A stretch of 64,000 nucleotides of DNA, from contig OY820914.1 in assembly GCA_963682005.1 (NCBI GenBank), positions 4,712,001-4,776,000 on the forward strand, read 5' to 3'. The notes below the pieces were generated by a model. It was given only the letters and a program-made list of their open reading frames with translations, was not told the DNA's origin and did no database searches. Within the stretch, counting starts at the first letter, position 1, and each line of letters opens with the position of its first letter. This DNA comes from CAIYUC01 sp963682005. Lineage in GTDB: Bacteria; Bacteroidota; Bacteroidia; Bacteroidales; FEN-979. Below, in pieces: positions 33,283 through 42,555 of this stretch. A program made the position numbers and the translations under genes.

Positions 33283-36204
33283 TTAGTATCCAAAAACATC
33301 TTCAAGAGTCAGCGGTTTCACCTGTCCGTATTTCTCAAGCGTTTTCATATCGATGTCGCTTTGACGTCCAAGGACCATGATGTTGAAGTTCCTGTCCTTT
33401 ATATATTTTTCCTGGAAAGCCTTAAGATCGGCAAAGTTCATACCAGGCACTTTTTCATAAACATCCTTTCTGATATCGTAGGACAGCCCCAATTTCTGAG
33501 CATTAAGATAGTTGAAAAGGATCTGTGCCTTGGTGATCCGCTCGGTTCTGATCTTATTGATGATGGCTTCCTTAGAGGCATTGAGCGCTTTTTCACTTTC
33601 AGGCATTTCATTAAAGATCCCCATCATGGCTTTCATGGCTTCGGGAAGCTTATCCATCTGTGTTCCGATATATGAGAAAAGGTAGCAATGAAGCTCCGGA
33701 AGCACAGGTTGACGGTATCCTGCATAAGCACTGTAAGCAAGGCCCTTCGATTCACGGATCTCCTGGAACACGATGGAGTTCATGCTACCACCGAAGTATT
33801 CATTGAACAAGCGCATGGATGGAACAAGGTCCTTATTGTATTTAACCGATCTTGACAACATCACGATCTCAACCTGTTTCATGTCGTAACCGACAGTGTA
33901 TACCTTTGTCGTAGTATTCGCCATCTGTTCAAACTTCACAGGTTGAGGAACGGGCTTCAGTGATGCAGGTACTGTGTGTTCTTTGTTCAGCATGGCTGTA
34001 AGGGCTTCAGGCTCCAAAGGTCCATAGTAGAGGATCCTGTGATTGTAAGAATTCAATCCTTTGATGATACTGATAAGGTCTTCAGCTTTCAGTGCTTTCA
34101 GGTCTTTTTCCGAAAGAATGTTTGTGTAAGGTGAGTCCTTGCCGTATACACCATAATTATACATGGCGCTCCATAAGATCGTCCCTTTGTTCAGTTTGTC
34201 ATCCGTACGTCTTTTCTGAATATCCTTGACAAGATTGTCTAATGCAGGGAGATTGGGTTTTGCATCCGACAACAGGTGTTCAAAAAGTTGCAGTCCTTTC
34301 TTCATGTTCTCACTCAGGCCCGTGAGGGATACCCACACTTCCGTTTCAGAACTTGACACGTTGAAGGTGCAGCCGATCTTGTAAAATTCTTCCTGGATCT
34401 CCTTTGGTGAATATTTTGAGGTGCCAAGATAACTCAGGTAATCGAGTGCTGTTCCGATGGCCTTGTTGTGATTGGTGCCCATCGTGAAATAATAGTAAAG
34501 GGAAAATGTCTGGGTCTCTTTATTCTTATTGTAAAGAACCTCAATATTATCTTTAATGGATAGTTTCCTGATATCCTTTGAATAATCGAGGAATACCGGC
34601 TGGATAACATCCGTTGGTTCAGAAACGATCCTCTTCAGAAAAGCTGATTCATCATTGCGGTTCATGGTAACCGGGGTGATTGCGGGTTTTACCACCTTTT
34701 TAACATTCTGGTCGGTGCCGGTCCGCTTATAAACGATTACATAGTCATTCGTGTAATACTTCCTGGCAAAATCGATGATGTCCTGCTTGGTGATCCTGGA
34801 TAACCTGTCGATCTCAGTTACCTCTTCACTCCTTGGTATTTCCTTGATAAAACCATCGACAAGGGTGAATGTTCTCCCGCGGTTTGACTCCGATGATTTT
34901 ATCCGGTCAAGTTTCATATCATTGATGATCGCCGGGATCAGCCAATCGGGGAAATCTCCTTTTTTCACCAGGTCAATCTGCCCCAGGATCAGATCCTTTA
35001 CCTCTTCCAGTGTCTGACCTTCCTTTGGTTTCCCGCTGAATACATTCACCGAATAATCCCTCAGATCGTAGGCATAACAACCGGCTTCGAGGACTTTCTG
35101 GGCCTGGTTGAGGTTCAGGTCGATCAGTCCTGCCGTACTGTTGCTAAGGATCATATTAAAAACCTTCAACAGGTCAGCTTCCCGGGTTCCTGACCCACCT
35201 AAACGGAATCCGATATCCACTGATTCCGCATCCGGACCCACAACTTCCTTGATGATTGGCTGAATGATCGGGTCTTCCTTTGCAGGTAAATAAGCAGCAA
35301 TATCTTTGCGCTGAAGATTGCCAAATGTGGCGTCCACTATCTTGATCACCTCATCCGGATTGAAATCACCGGAAAGAATAATGGCCATGTTGTTCGGTAC
35401 ATAGCGCGAATTGTAATAATCCCTCAATGATTTGATCGATGGATTTTTTAAATGTTCTACCGTACCGATGGTAGTCTGCGTTCCATATGTATTTTTCTGG
35501 AAGAGGCCTGAGAATAATGCTTCAAATGCCTTATCATCATCCCGGTCAAGGCTCATGTTCTTTTCTTCATACACCGTTTCCAGCTCCGTATGAAAAAGGC
35601 GGAAGATGGGGTCCTTGAACCGTTCAAATTCTATTTCCAGCCAGGGTTTGATCTTGTTGGAGGGAACGTCATTAATGTAAACAGTTTCTTCGAACGAAGT
35701 AAATGCATTTGTCCCTTTAGCTCCGATCACCGACAGCAGCTTATCATATTCATTGGCGATGGCATACTGGGAGGCAATCTGCGAAATACTGTCGATCTCG
35801 TGATAGATCTTTTTGCGCTGAACCGTATCGATCGTCTTTTTATAAACCTCGAACCTGTACTCGATCTGGTCGAGAAGCGGCTTTTCCTGGATGAAATCCT
35901 TTGTTCCGAATTCATCCGACCCCTTGAACATCATATGCTCCAGGTAATGAGACATACCGGTATTGTCGGGCGGATCATTTTTACTCCCTGTCCTGACGGC
36001 AATGGCGGTCTGTATCCTCGGCGCATCCTTGTAAATCGTGGTATAAACCTTTAAGCCATTTTCCAGGGTGTATATCCTCACTTTTAATGGATCACCCGCT
36101 ACCGTGTCATATTTATAACTCTTCTGTGCCCTTGTATTTATTGCAACTAATAGCACAAACGCCAACAGAAAACCTGATGTCAAAAAGTATATTCTCTTTC
36201 CCAT
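33283..36204 (-). CDS. M16 family zinc metallopeptidase
   Basis: The protein has 973 residues, a full-length two-half M16 peptidase (pitrilysin/insulysin type) with a Sec signal peptide (MGKRIYFLTSGFLLAFVLLVAINTRAQ). The inverted zinc motif HYLEH is at 86-90, and the third ligand is expected in ELETVYEEKNM near 213-220. The second half (about 520-960) lacks a zinc motif, as is normal. It has the R/Y-type pocket region near ESKGLAYSAYAGYR. It is probably periplasmic and degrades peptides. It is convergent with the barrel protein, with a hairpin repeat between them. Confidence 0.92.
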   Translation of the reverse strand: MGKRIYFLTSGFLLAFVLLVAINTRAQKSYKYDTVAGDPLKVRIYTLENGLKVYTTIYKDAPRIQTAIAVRTGSKNDPPDNTGMSHYLEHMMFKGSDEFGTKDFIQEKPLLDQIEYRFEVYKKTIDTVQRKKIYHEIDSISQIASQYAIANEYDKLLSVIGAKGTNAFTSFEETVYINDVPSNKIKPWLEIEFERFKDPIFRLFHTELETVYEEKNMSLDRDDDKAFEALFSGLFQKNTYGTQTTIGTVEHLKNPSIKSLRDYYNSRYVPNNMAIILSGDFNPDEVIKIVDATFGNLQRKDIAAYLPAKEDPIIQPIIKEVVGPDAESVDIGFRLGGSGTREADLLKVFNMILSNSTAGLIDLNLNQAQKVLEAGCYAYDLRDYSVNVFSGKPKEGQTLEEVKDLILGQIDLVKKGDFPDWLIPAIINDMKLDRIKSSESNRGRTFTLVDGFIKEIPRSEEVTEIDRLSRITKQDIIDFARKYYTNDYVIVYKRTGTDQNVKKVVKPAITPVTMNRNDESAFLKRIVSEPTDVIQPVFLDYSKDIRKLSIKDNIEVLYNKNKETQTFSLYYYFTMGTNHNKAIGTALDYLSYLGTSKYSPKEIQEEFYKIGCTFNVSSSETEVWVSLTGLSENMKKGLQLFEHLLSDAKPNLPALDNLVKDIQKRRTDDKLNKGTILWSAMYNYGVYGKDSPYTNILSEKDLKALKAEDLISIIKGLNSYNHRILYYGPLEPEALTAMLNKEHTVPASLKPVPQPVKFEQMANTTTKVYTVGYDMKQVEIVMLSRSVKYNKDLVPSMRLFNEYFGGSMNSIVFQEIRESKGLAYSAYAGYRQPVLPELHCYLFSYIGTQMDKLPEAMKAMMGIFNEMPESEKALNASKEAIINKIRTERITKAQILFNYLNAQKLGLSYDIRKDVYEKVPGMNFADLKAFQEKYIKDRNFNIMVLGRQSDIDMKTLEKYGQVKPLTLEDVFGY

Positions 36205-36274
36205 AATGATTTTATTATTAACCTAATTTTATTGATTTACAGACAAGTTTCAATTCTTGCTTATTCAATTATGA

Positions 36275-37660
36275 TTATTTATGAACTTTACGGATAAACT
36301 CTTCCACCTCCTTTACTCCGCCCTGGTAGATAAGGTAACCGTTGTAGGGTTCCCGGGGCGTTATTTCACTGTTGATTGGGGTCAGCATCAGGTCTCTCAC
36401 TTTTTCAAGGTCACTGGTTTGTCCAAGTGCCCATCCAAGTTTGATATAGGCTGTCTCGGGAAGCATGTTCTCAGCAGGGACCACCCCTTTTGCCATCAGG
36501 TCACGTCCTGTATCATACACGAACATGTGGACATATCCCCATAAGGTCTGAACCGTCATATAAATAGCAACATTTCTCTTAACGGCTCTTTCAATGGCCG
36601 GGTAAAGCGGTTTGTTCACATGACCTAACCCGGTACCGATAATGATGATCCCCTTGTATCCGTTCTCAACCAGCGAATCGATCATATCCGGATGCATATT
36701 CGTATAATAGTAGATCATGGCCACTCTTTCCTCAAAATAGGGAAGTATTTTTACATTTTTATCTTTTCTTCTCCTGTTGTAGTCGGTCTTGATCGGAACC
36801 ACCCCATCCCGTGATACCGTCGCAATCGGCGTATCACCGATCGTCCGGAAGGTGCTCCGGTAGGATGAATGCATCTTGCGGACGCGGGTGCCGCGATGGA
36901 GAAATCCATATTCATCTGAAGTAGGCCCAAACATAGAGACCATGACTTCTGCAATATCACCATGACCAGCGGCTGTTGCAGCATGCATCAGGTTTAATGC
37001 GGCATCGGAGCTCGGCCTGTCGGAAGAACGCTGCGATCCGACCAGGATGATCGGAACCGGGGGATTCTGCACCATAAAGGTAAGTGCGGCAGATGTATAA
37101 TGCATGGTATCCGTTCCATGCCCGATAATGATGCCGTCGGTGCCTTTTTCAATTTCCTTCCCGATTGCAACAGCAAGTTTTTTATATTGATCCGGACCCA
37201 TATTCTCACTGAAGACCGCAAACAACTTTTCGGTGGTCAGGTTGCAGATATCCGCCAGTTCCGGAACAGCGCCGTAAAGTTCACCCGGGGAGAATGCAGG
37301 AATAACGGCACCTGTCCTGTAATCAAGTCGCGAAGCGATCGTGCCGCCGGTTCCAAGCAGTTTCACATTTGGTTTGTCCTTCGAATAGGGAAAATCTTTT
37401 TCCGGGATCTTGTACACGGCTTTCTTGTACCCCAGTTCTGTCATGTTCTGGATGGTATCGATATCAATGCCGATATTATAGCCCGTAAAGATCTTCAGCA
37501 CGATGTGCTTATCATCTGTATTTTCAGCCCTTGGCAGGATCGTCCCTTCAAAATCACCCCTCGTTGAATCAACCTTCACTTTTGCCCAAACACGCGCATT
37601 GAAACGCTGAAGTACCTCAAGTGCCCTTCCTTTGTATCCCTGGAAAATGTCGTCGTTCAT
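36275..37660 (-). CDS. gatD: Archaeal-type Glu-tRNA(Gln) amidotransferase subunit D
   Basis: The protein has 461 residues. GatD is the asparaginase-like subunit that frees ammonia from Gln or Asn for GatE, which converts Glu-tRNA(Gln) to Gln-tRNA(Gln). The N-terminal beta domain (GTILPRAENTDDKHIVLK, about 40-57) is GatD-specific. The amidohydrolase starts at KLLGTGGTIASRLDYRTGAV (catalytic Thr near 108). The second site is IIGHGTDTMHYTSAAL (about 180-195, with Thr-Asp), followed by VGSQRSSDRPSSDAALNL. It lies downstream of gatE on the same strand with a 208 bp gap. GatDE is typical of archaea, where it is used instead of GatCAB. Confidence 0.93.
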   Translation of the reverse strand: MNDDIFQGYKGRALEVLQRFNARVWAKVKVDSTRGDFEGTILPRAENTDDKHIVLKIFTGYNIGIDIDTIQNMTELGYKKAVYKIPEKDFPYSKDKPNVKLLGTGGTIASRLDYRTGAVIPAFSPGELYGAVPELADICNLTTEKLFAVFSENMGPDQYKKLAVAIGKEIEKGTDGIIIGHGTDTMHYTSAALTFMVQNPPVPIILVGSQRSSDRPSSDAALNLMHAATAAGHGDIAEVMVSMFGPTSDEYGFLHRGTRVRKMHSSYRSTFRTIGDTPIATVSRDGVVPIKTDYNRRRKDKNVKILPYFEERVAMIYYYTNMHPDMIDSLVENGYKGIIIIGTGLGHVNKPLYPAIERAVKRNVAIYMTVQTLWGYVHMFVYDTGRDLMAKGVVPAENMLPETAYIKLGWALGQTSDLEKVRDLMLTPINSEITPREPYNGYLIYQGGVKEVEEFIRKVHK

Positions 37661-37729
37661 TATTTGTTTATTAATTGTTGCAGAATCTGAAGAAAAATTG
37701 TTGATCTATAAACTTATTGAATTGTTGTG

Positions 37730-37800
37730 AAGAAGGTTGAAGGCTGGAAGGTCTGAATTTGAGAAGGCTGTTGGTAAAGAAGGTTGATAATACTTCCATT
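37730..37800. repeat. Degenerate octamer array between gatD and gatE
   Basis: Units such as gaaggttg, aaggctgg, aaggtctg, aatttgag, aaggctgt and aaggttga give an 8 bp period. The gap otherwise holds AT-rich sequence with no clear promoter. Confidence 0.65.
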
Positions 37801-37868
37801 GACATCAGATCCCGAATTTTTAACTCTTAATTTTTCATTCTCTGTTATCCAGACTTTATTCTCCAAGC

Positions 37869-39836
37869 TTAAAATTTAACTTCCCCGGCCAGTTCCCTCA
37901 ATGAAATATTGCCTAATGCCAGTTTGTAGAGGTTTCCCATAACCCAACGCTTTCCGGCATCATCATCTTTGGAGATGCGGGTCTCCTTAAACTTGTTCAC
38001 AAGGAATGGAACTTTCCCTTTGATCTCATTTTCCGGGATCTCTTTAAATCCAATGGTGATGAGGATAGACTCAAAATCCAACTTTGGATGTTCATAAAGA
38101 TGACTTAGCATTCTCTTGGAAATGGCAAGGTCCAGGTTCTTTTCTTTGAGGAATTTCAGCAGGTCAAAAACCTGGTCGACCGAGAAATCAGGCAAGGGAG
38201 GATAATGTCCCTGGATGTTCTTCAGGGTATGCCCGAGGAGCACGGCAGGAAACCTCGCCGGAATGCCCAGTTCGGCATCGATCCTTTCGAGCAGGGGTAC
38301 AAGGTTATTTTTCAGGAGGTATGAAAATGTGTCTTCGGGGACCTTCCAGCCGATAAGCTGCGCAATCCGTTCACTGACAAGAACCGGCAATGTCGTTGCA
38401 ATCTCATTGATTTTTGAGTCCTCCAGCGGAATGGGTGCTGAATCGGTATCAGGGTACATCCGGTCGGCTCCGGGCAACACCCGTTCAAATATGGTGGTTC
38501 CGTTCTCAAAGGACTTGCGGGTTTCATTGGGAACACCCGTGAAAGCCATCCTGCATCGTTCATCAATGGTCTCCTGGGCCGTTTTCATATCTTCTTCGGG
38601 ACCCCAGAAAAGGATCTGTGCATCTTCGTCTTTTGCGCCAAGGAGTGTTCGTATTTTCGTCCAGTTCTTTTCCCCGACAGTATCTTCAAACATTTCAGAA
38701 TGGACCATATTCGGAAATTCAATGCATGCGATCACTTTCAACCTTTCCGAAAATTCATCCGCAAACATTTTCCATGGTTGCGTAAAATGTGAGAGAATCC
38801 CTTTGAATCCGGGAAGATTCACAGCCCTGGCCTTCAGATTTGCGGCTTTCTTTTTCGGGATCACTGAACCCATAAGTTTGAATTTCCTCGGGTCAATATC
38901 GATGGATCCGATCTTCCAGTTCTGAATGTCAATATCACCTGAATTCAACACCTCCTTTATGTGAAGAAGTGCCCATTGACGGAAAGCTTCAACATGGGTA
39001 AGCTCCGGCATCCAGGATGTATGAGCCACACCTTTTATTTCAACACGGGTACCCCCCTTGCAGCTGACGTTCGTGTCCGCCCTTGTTGACCCGATCCCGG
39101 TTCTTACCTTTCCTGTACTCCGGTTGAGAAAACGGATATAATCAGCCGCTTCTTTTACTTCATCCGGATTCAGACAATCGGGATATGTAACAGTTTCGAT
39201 CAGGGGCATTCCAAGACGATCAGTACGGTAAACCCGAACATGGCCGATATCCGACACTTCCCGGCAGGAGTCTTCTTCAAGGCTCATCTGGATCAGCCGG
39301 ATCTTCTTATTCCTGAGCTGGATCTCGCCTTCAACCCCGATGATCGCTGTTCGCTGGAAACCTGTCGGGATACTTCCGTCAAGGTATTGCTTCCGTGTTA
39401 TATGAACCTCCCCGACGATCTTCTGCTTCGAAAGCAATGACACTCCGATCGAGATATCAAGCGCTTCGAGGTTCAGATGGAATGGCGGAGTATCATCAAC
39501 ATCATAGGTGCAGGCAGTTTCATTTTTAATGTGATAAACAATCAGCTTCCTTGTCCTGAACTCCATCAGGGCTGTACCGTCATATTCACCAAGTTCGCTG
39601 AGTGTGGGCCTCATATGCCTGATCAGTTCTGCATCAAAGTCGCCGGGTTTCTGGTACAATCCTGCCGGACAACGGCAGAACAGTTTAAGTTTTGTATTCA
39701 GTTGCTGGTGAACTTCCAGTCCGGACATGAATCCGATCCTGTCGTAATCTTTCTGAGTGGCTGACGATCGTGGTATGTATCCTATGGCTTCGCGGGTCTC
39801 ACTATAATTCTGGCGGGGATCAAATGGTTGTTTCAT
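37869..39836 (-). CDS. gatE: Archaeal-type Glu-tRNA(Gln) amidotransferase subunit E
   Basis: I start at 39836 (MKQPFDPRQNYSETREAIGY, 655 residues) because the ATG at 39869 lies inside a -7 promoter box. GatE is the kinase/amidase subunit: it activates Glu-tRNA(Gln) and amidates it with ammonia from GatD. The N-terminal catalytic core has GLEVHQQLNTKLKLFCRCP, the GatB/GatE signature with zinc-type cysteines. AxRIGxGSTRADTNVS-like and EIKGVAHTSWMPE motifs follow. The middle (about 300-430) is the GAD insertion that contacts tRNA. The C terminus (about 510-650) is the YqeY-like tail. A non-discriminating glutamyl-tRNA synthetase would be needed; it is not in the window. Confidence 0.93.
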   Translation of the reverse strand: MKQPFDPRQNYSETREAIGYIPRSSATQKDYDRIGFMSGLEVHQQLNTKLKLFCRCPAGLYQKPGDFDAELIRHMRPTLSELGEYDGTALMEFRTRKLIVYHIKNETACTYDVDDTPPFHLNLEALDISIGVSLLSKQKIVGEVHITRKQYLDGSIPTGFQRTAIIGVEGEIQLRNKKIRLIQMSLEEDSCREVSDIGHVRVYRTDRLGMPLIETVTYPDCLNPDEVKEAADYIRFLNRSTGKVRTGIGSTRADTNVSCKGGTRVEIKGVAHTSWMPELTHVEAFRQWALLHIKEVLNSGDIDIQNWKIGSIDIDPRKFKLMGSVIPKKKAANLKARAVNLPGFKGILSHFTQPWKMFADEFSERLKVIACIEFPNMVHSEMFEDTVGEKNWTKIRTLLGAKDEDAQILFWGPEEDMKTAQETIDERCRMAFTGVPNETRKSFENGTTIFERVLPGADRMYPDTDSAPIPLEDSKINEIATTLPVLVSERIAQLIGWKVPEDTFSYLLKNNLVPLLERIDAELGIPARFPAVLLGHTLKNIQGHYPPLPDFSVDQVFDLLKFLKEKNLDLAISKRMLSHLYEHPKLDFESILITIGFKEIPENEIKGKVPFLVNKFKETRISKDDDAGKRWVMGNLYKLALGNISLRELAGEVKF

Positions 39837-39866
39837 TACTGAAGATAATAGATTTTTAAGACATTT

Positions 39867-39874
39867 CAAAATTA
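39867..39874 (-). promoter_or_regulatory. -7 promoter box for gatE
   Basis: Minus-strand TAATTTTG is an exact TAnnTTTG match, 31 bp before the chosen gatE start at 39836. It excludes the longer start at 39869. Confidence 0.5.
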
Positions 39875-39984
39875 GACATTTCCCCGAGATAAAAGTAAGG
39901 CCGGTTAATTAATTGTTCATAACTGTGAACGGGGTTGGGTGAGATCATGTCTGGTGCCGGAGTGCAGAAAACCGGATAATTTCC

Positions 39985-39992
39985 TACTTTTG
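39985..39992 (+). promoter_or_regulatory. -7 promoter box at the ostA-like gene start
   Basis: TACTTTTG is an exact -7 match only 5 bp before the ATG at 39997. If it is used, the mRNA is nearly leaderless, or translation starts at the internal ATG at 40045. Confidence 0.4.
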
Positions 39993-39996
39993 CCGG

Positions 39997-41532
39997 ATGA
40001 TTCACACCCAACAATTTCTGGCTGTTCGATTATTTTTCCGGATCATGCTGCTCCTTGCAGTCCTGTCTCCTTTTCTGAGTTTTTCACAGGAAACCACGAA
40101 GATAATAGTTCAGAATGCCGACAAATGGGAGTTCAACAAAAATATCGCTCCTGACATCCAGCGGATCATGGGCAACGTGGTGATGCACCATGACAGCACA
40201 TATCTTTATTGCGACAGTGCATGGCTTAATGAGGCACAGAATCATGTAATCGCTTTTGGCAATGTACATATCCGGGTCAGCGACACGCTGAATATCTATG
40301 GTGACACTTTACGATACAATGGGAACACCCGGATTGGAAGAATGAAGAGCAATGCCCGGCTGGTGGATCGCGAAACCATCCTGACGACGGATACGCTGAT
40401 CTACAACAGGCAAACACGGATTGCATGGTATAACGACTGGGGGAAGATTGTAAACGGGAAGAACATACTCGTCAGCAAGATCGGCTACTATTTTACCGAC
40501 CGTAAGGAATTCTTTTTCCGGCACAAAGTGCTCCTGATAAATCCGGATTACAGGATCCACTCTGATACGCTGCTTTACAATACGGTTTCAGAAATCGCCT
40601 ATTTCTTCGGACCTTCAAACATCAAAGGAAAAACTGATTCCATCTATTGTGAGAACGGATGGTATGATACAAAGAATGATAAGGCACGGTTCAGAAAGAA
40701 TTCCAGGATCTATCATAACACCCAGTATCTGACCGGCGACAGCATTTACTATGAGCGTAATGATGGTTTTGGCCAGGTGTTCAAACGTGCAATGCTTGTT
40801 GATACGGTCAAAAAGATCATCATGTATGGAAATTATGGCGAGATCAGGCGCCGGCAGGGATTCGCCTTTATGACCGACAGTGCAGTCGGGGTGATGGTCG
40901 AAAAAAAGGATTCACTGTTTATTCATGCAGATACCCTGCGTGCCACACTGGATACAGGGCAATCCATCAGGGACGTTTTTTGCTTTCATAAAGTCAAGCT
41001 ATTCAGGAAAGACCTGCAAGGCATGTGCGACTCCCTTGTTTATCATGGCAAAGACTCTACCATGATCATGTACATCGCTCCTGTTCTCTGGTCTGAACAG
41101 AACCAGCTGACCGGCGACTCCATTCACATGGTCATCCGCAATGCCCGGGTTGATACCATGATCATGTATAATACGGCCTTTATCATTTCCAAAGATGATA
41201 CCAACAAATACAACCAGGTGAAGGGCCGGGATATGATCGCCTATTTCAACGACCTCAATGAGATCTATAAGGTGAAAGTTCTTGGCAATTCCGAGTCCCT
41301 GTATTACGCCCGTGAAGAGGATCGCAGCCTAATCGGGATAAATAAGGTAGTTTCCAGCGATATGCTCATTTTTCTGGATAAAAACCAGCTGAAGAGCATT
41401 ACCTACATTACACAACCAACGGCCACGCTTTATCCGGAAAAGGAAATATCTCCCAACGATTTGAAATTAAGGAATTTTAAATGGCTTGAAGACAGAAGGC
41501 CGTTGAATAAGGAAGATATTTTTACCTGGTAA
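39997..41532 (+). CDS. OstA-like (LptA/LptD N-terminal fold) protein
   Basis: The protein has 511 residues. After a hydrophobic N terminus ending LSFSQ, it consists of repeated beta strands of the OstA jellyroll type: WEFNKNIAPDIQRIMGNVVMHHDSTYLYCD, NVHIRVSDTLNIYGDTLRYNG, ETILTTDTLIYNRQTRIAWY and many similar. Such folds carry LPS across the periplasm in LptA, LptC and LptD. This long Bacteroidota form is probably a periplasmic LPS-transport bridge or a relative of it. The start is either 39997 or 40045; I keep 39997 because it provides Arg residues before the hydrophobic stretch. It is convergent with the MCE gene. Confidence 0.85.
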   Translation: MIHTQQFLAVRLFFRIMLLLAVLSPFLSFSQETTKIIVQNADKWEFNKNIAPDIQRIMGNVVMHHDSTYLYCDSAWLNEAQNHVIAFGNVHIRVSDTLNIYGDTLRYNGNTRIGRMKSNARLVDRETILTTDTLIYNRQTRIAWYNDWGKIVNGKNILVSKIGYYFTDRKEFFFRHKVLLINPDYRIHSDTLLYNTVSEIAYFFGPSNIKGKTDSIYCENGWYDTKNDKARFRKNSRIYHNTQYLTGDSIYYERNDGFGQVFKRAMLVDTVKKIIMYGNYGEIRRRQGFAFMTDSAVGVMVEKKDSLFIHADTLRATLDTGQSIRDVFCFHKVKLFRKDLQGMCDSLVYHGKDSTMIMYIAPVLWSEQNQLTGDSIHMVIRNARVDTMIMYNTAFIISKDDTNKYNQVKGRDMIAYFNDLNEIYKVKVLGNSESLYYAREEDRSLIGINKVVSSDMLIFLDKNQLKSITYITQPTATLYPEKEISPNDLKLRNFKWLEDRRPLNKEDIFTW

Positions 41533-41545
41533 GTGAATTCCTGCT

Positions 41546-42499
41546 TCAGAATACAGAAACATGCACATACCTCTTGGGGTTAGCTTTTACATCCTCCAGC
41601 AGAAGGTTTAGGTCACGTGCGGCCTTTTCAACCTCCAGGTAAAGCTTATCATTGTTGATCAGCATTCCAACAGAACCCTGTCCCTTGTTCACTTTGTCGA
41701 GGATCAGCGTAAGGTCGGCAATGGCTTTGTTCACCTGGCTGAAAGTGGTTGGGATGTTTGCCCTGGCCAATGAATCGCTCAGGGAGGAGAAATTTGATAG
41801 AATATTTGAGATCTTGTCATTGTTCTGCCTCAGGTTGGTGCTGATCGATGATATATTGCTGATGATCATCGACAGATGATTTCTTTCATTATCCACCAGC
41901 GTATCTATGTTGTAGGTCACGTCTGACAGGTTCTTCAGGACACTCTCAATGTGGGCTATCGATCTTACAAGGTTATCCTTGGTTTTTTCATTTAATATAT
42001 CCTGAACGGACCCAACGAGTGTATCAATGGAACTGATCAGGTTTTCCGCCTTTTTCTTCAACGGTATCAATTGCTGGTTGACCTCTTCTCCAAGTGTTGT
42101 GCCGGTTTTTGCATTCAGTGTATCACCAGCTTTTATATAAACCTTGGAATCACCCAGGATGATTTCCACCTCCTTTGAACCCATGAGGTCGGAACTGGTG
42201 ATCTGTGCTGTCGAATTATCCGGAATGGGATAGTCATTTGCAATATAGAGCTCAACAATGATCCTGCCTTTATTTTTGGTAGAGAAATAGAGGTTCTTTA
42301 CCTGCCCGATCTTTAGCCCGTTCACTGAAACAGGATTTGATTTTACCAACCCGTTCACCCTGGTATATACAGCATAAACCACCTGCTTGTGGGTAAAGAA
42401 TTCCAGCCCTTTTAAATACATGATCCCCCAGATCAGCACTGCAAGGGCAACAACGAACACAAAGGCTACTTTTACTTCTTTGCTTAATGTTATATTCAA
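41546..42499 (-). CDS. MlaD/MCE family protein
   Basis: The protein has 317 residues. One N-terminal membrane anchor (about 8-28: VAFVFVVALAVLIWGIMYL) is followed by an MCE domain (about 35-120: QVVYAVYTRVNGLVKSNPVSVNGLKIGQV). Next is a long helical part (about 135-300) rich in Ser/Asn/Asp/Leu that probably forms a tunnel or coiled coil. MCE proteins shuttle phospholipids or other lipids between inner and outer membranes with an ABC transporter. The partner ATPase and permease are not in the window. It lies 56 bp downstream of the amidase on the same strand. Confidence 0.9.
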   Translation of the reverse strand: MNITLSKEVKVAFVFVVALAVLIWGIMYLKGLEFFTHKQVVYAVYTRVNGLVKSNPVSVNGLKIGQVKNLYFSTKNKGRIIVELYIANDYPIPDNSTAQITSSDLMGSKEVEIILGDSKVYIKAGDTLNAKTGTTLGEEVNQQLIPLKKKAENLISSIDTLVGSVQDILNEKTKDNLVRSIAHIESVLKNLSDVTYNIDTLVDNERNHLSMIISNISSISTNLRQNNDKISNILSNFSSLSDSLARANIPTTFSQVNKAIADLTLILDKVNKGQGSVGMLINNDKLYLEVEKAARDLNLLLEDVKANPKRYVHVSVF

Positions 42500-42555
42500 G
42501 AGTTCCGTTTTAAAAGGCTACAAACTTAAACAATTTTTAAGGTCAGGGATCAAAT

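Noticed and set aside
38215..38925. 236-codon plus-strand ORF within gatE
   Set aside because: It is an antisense shadow of gatE with Ser/Arg/Phe-rich composition typical of a reverse frame.
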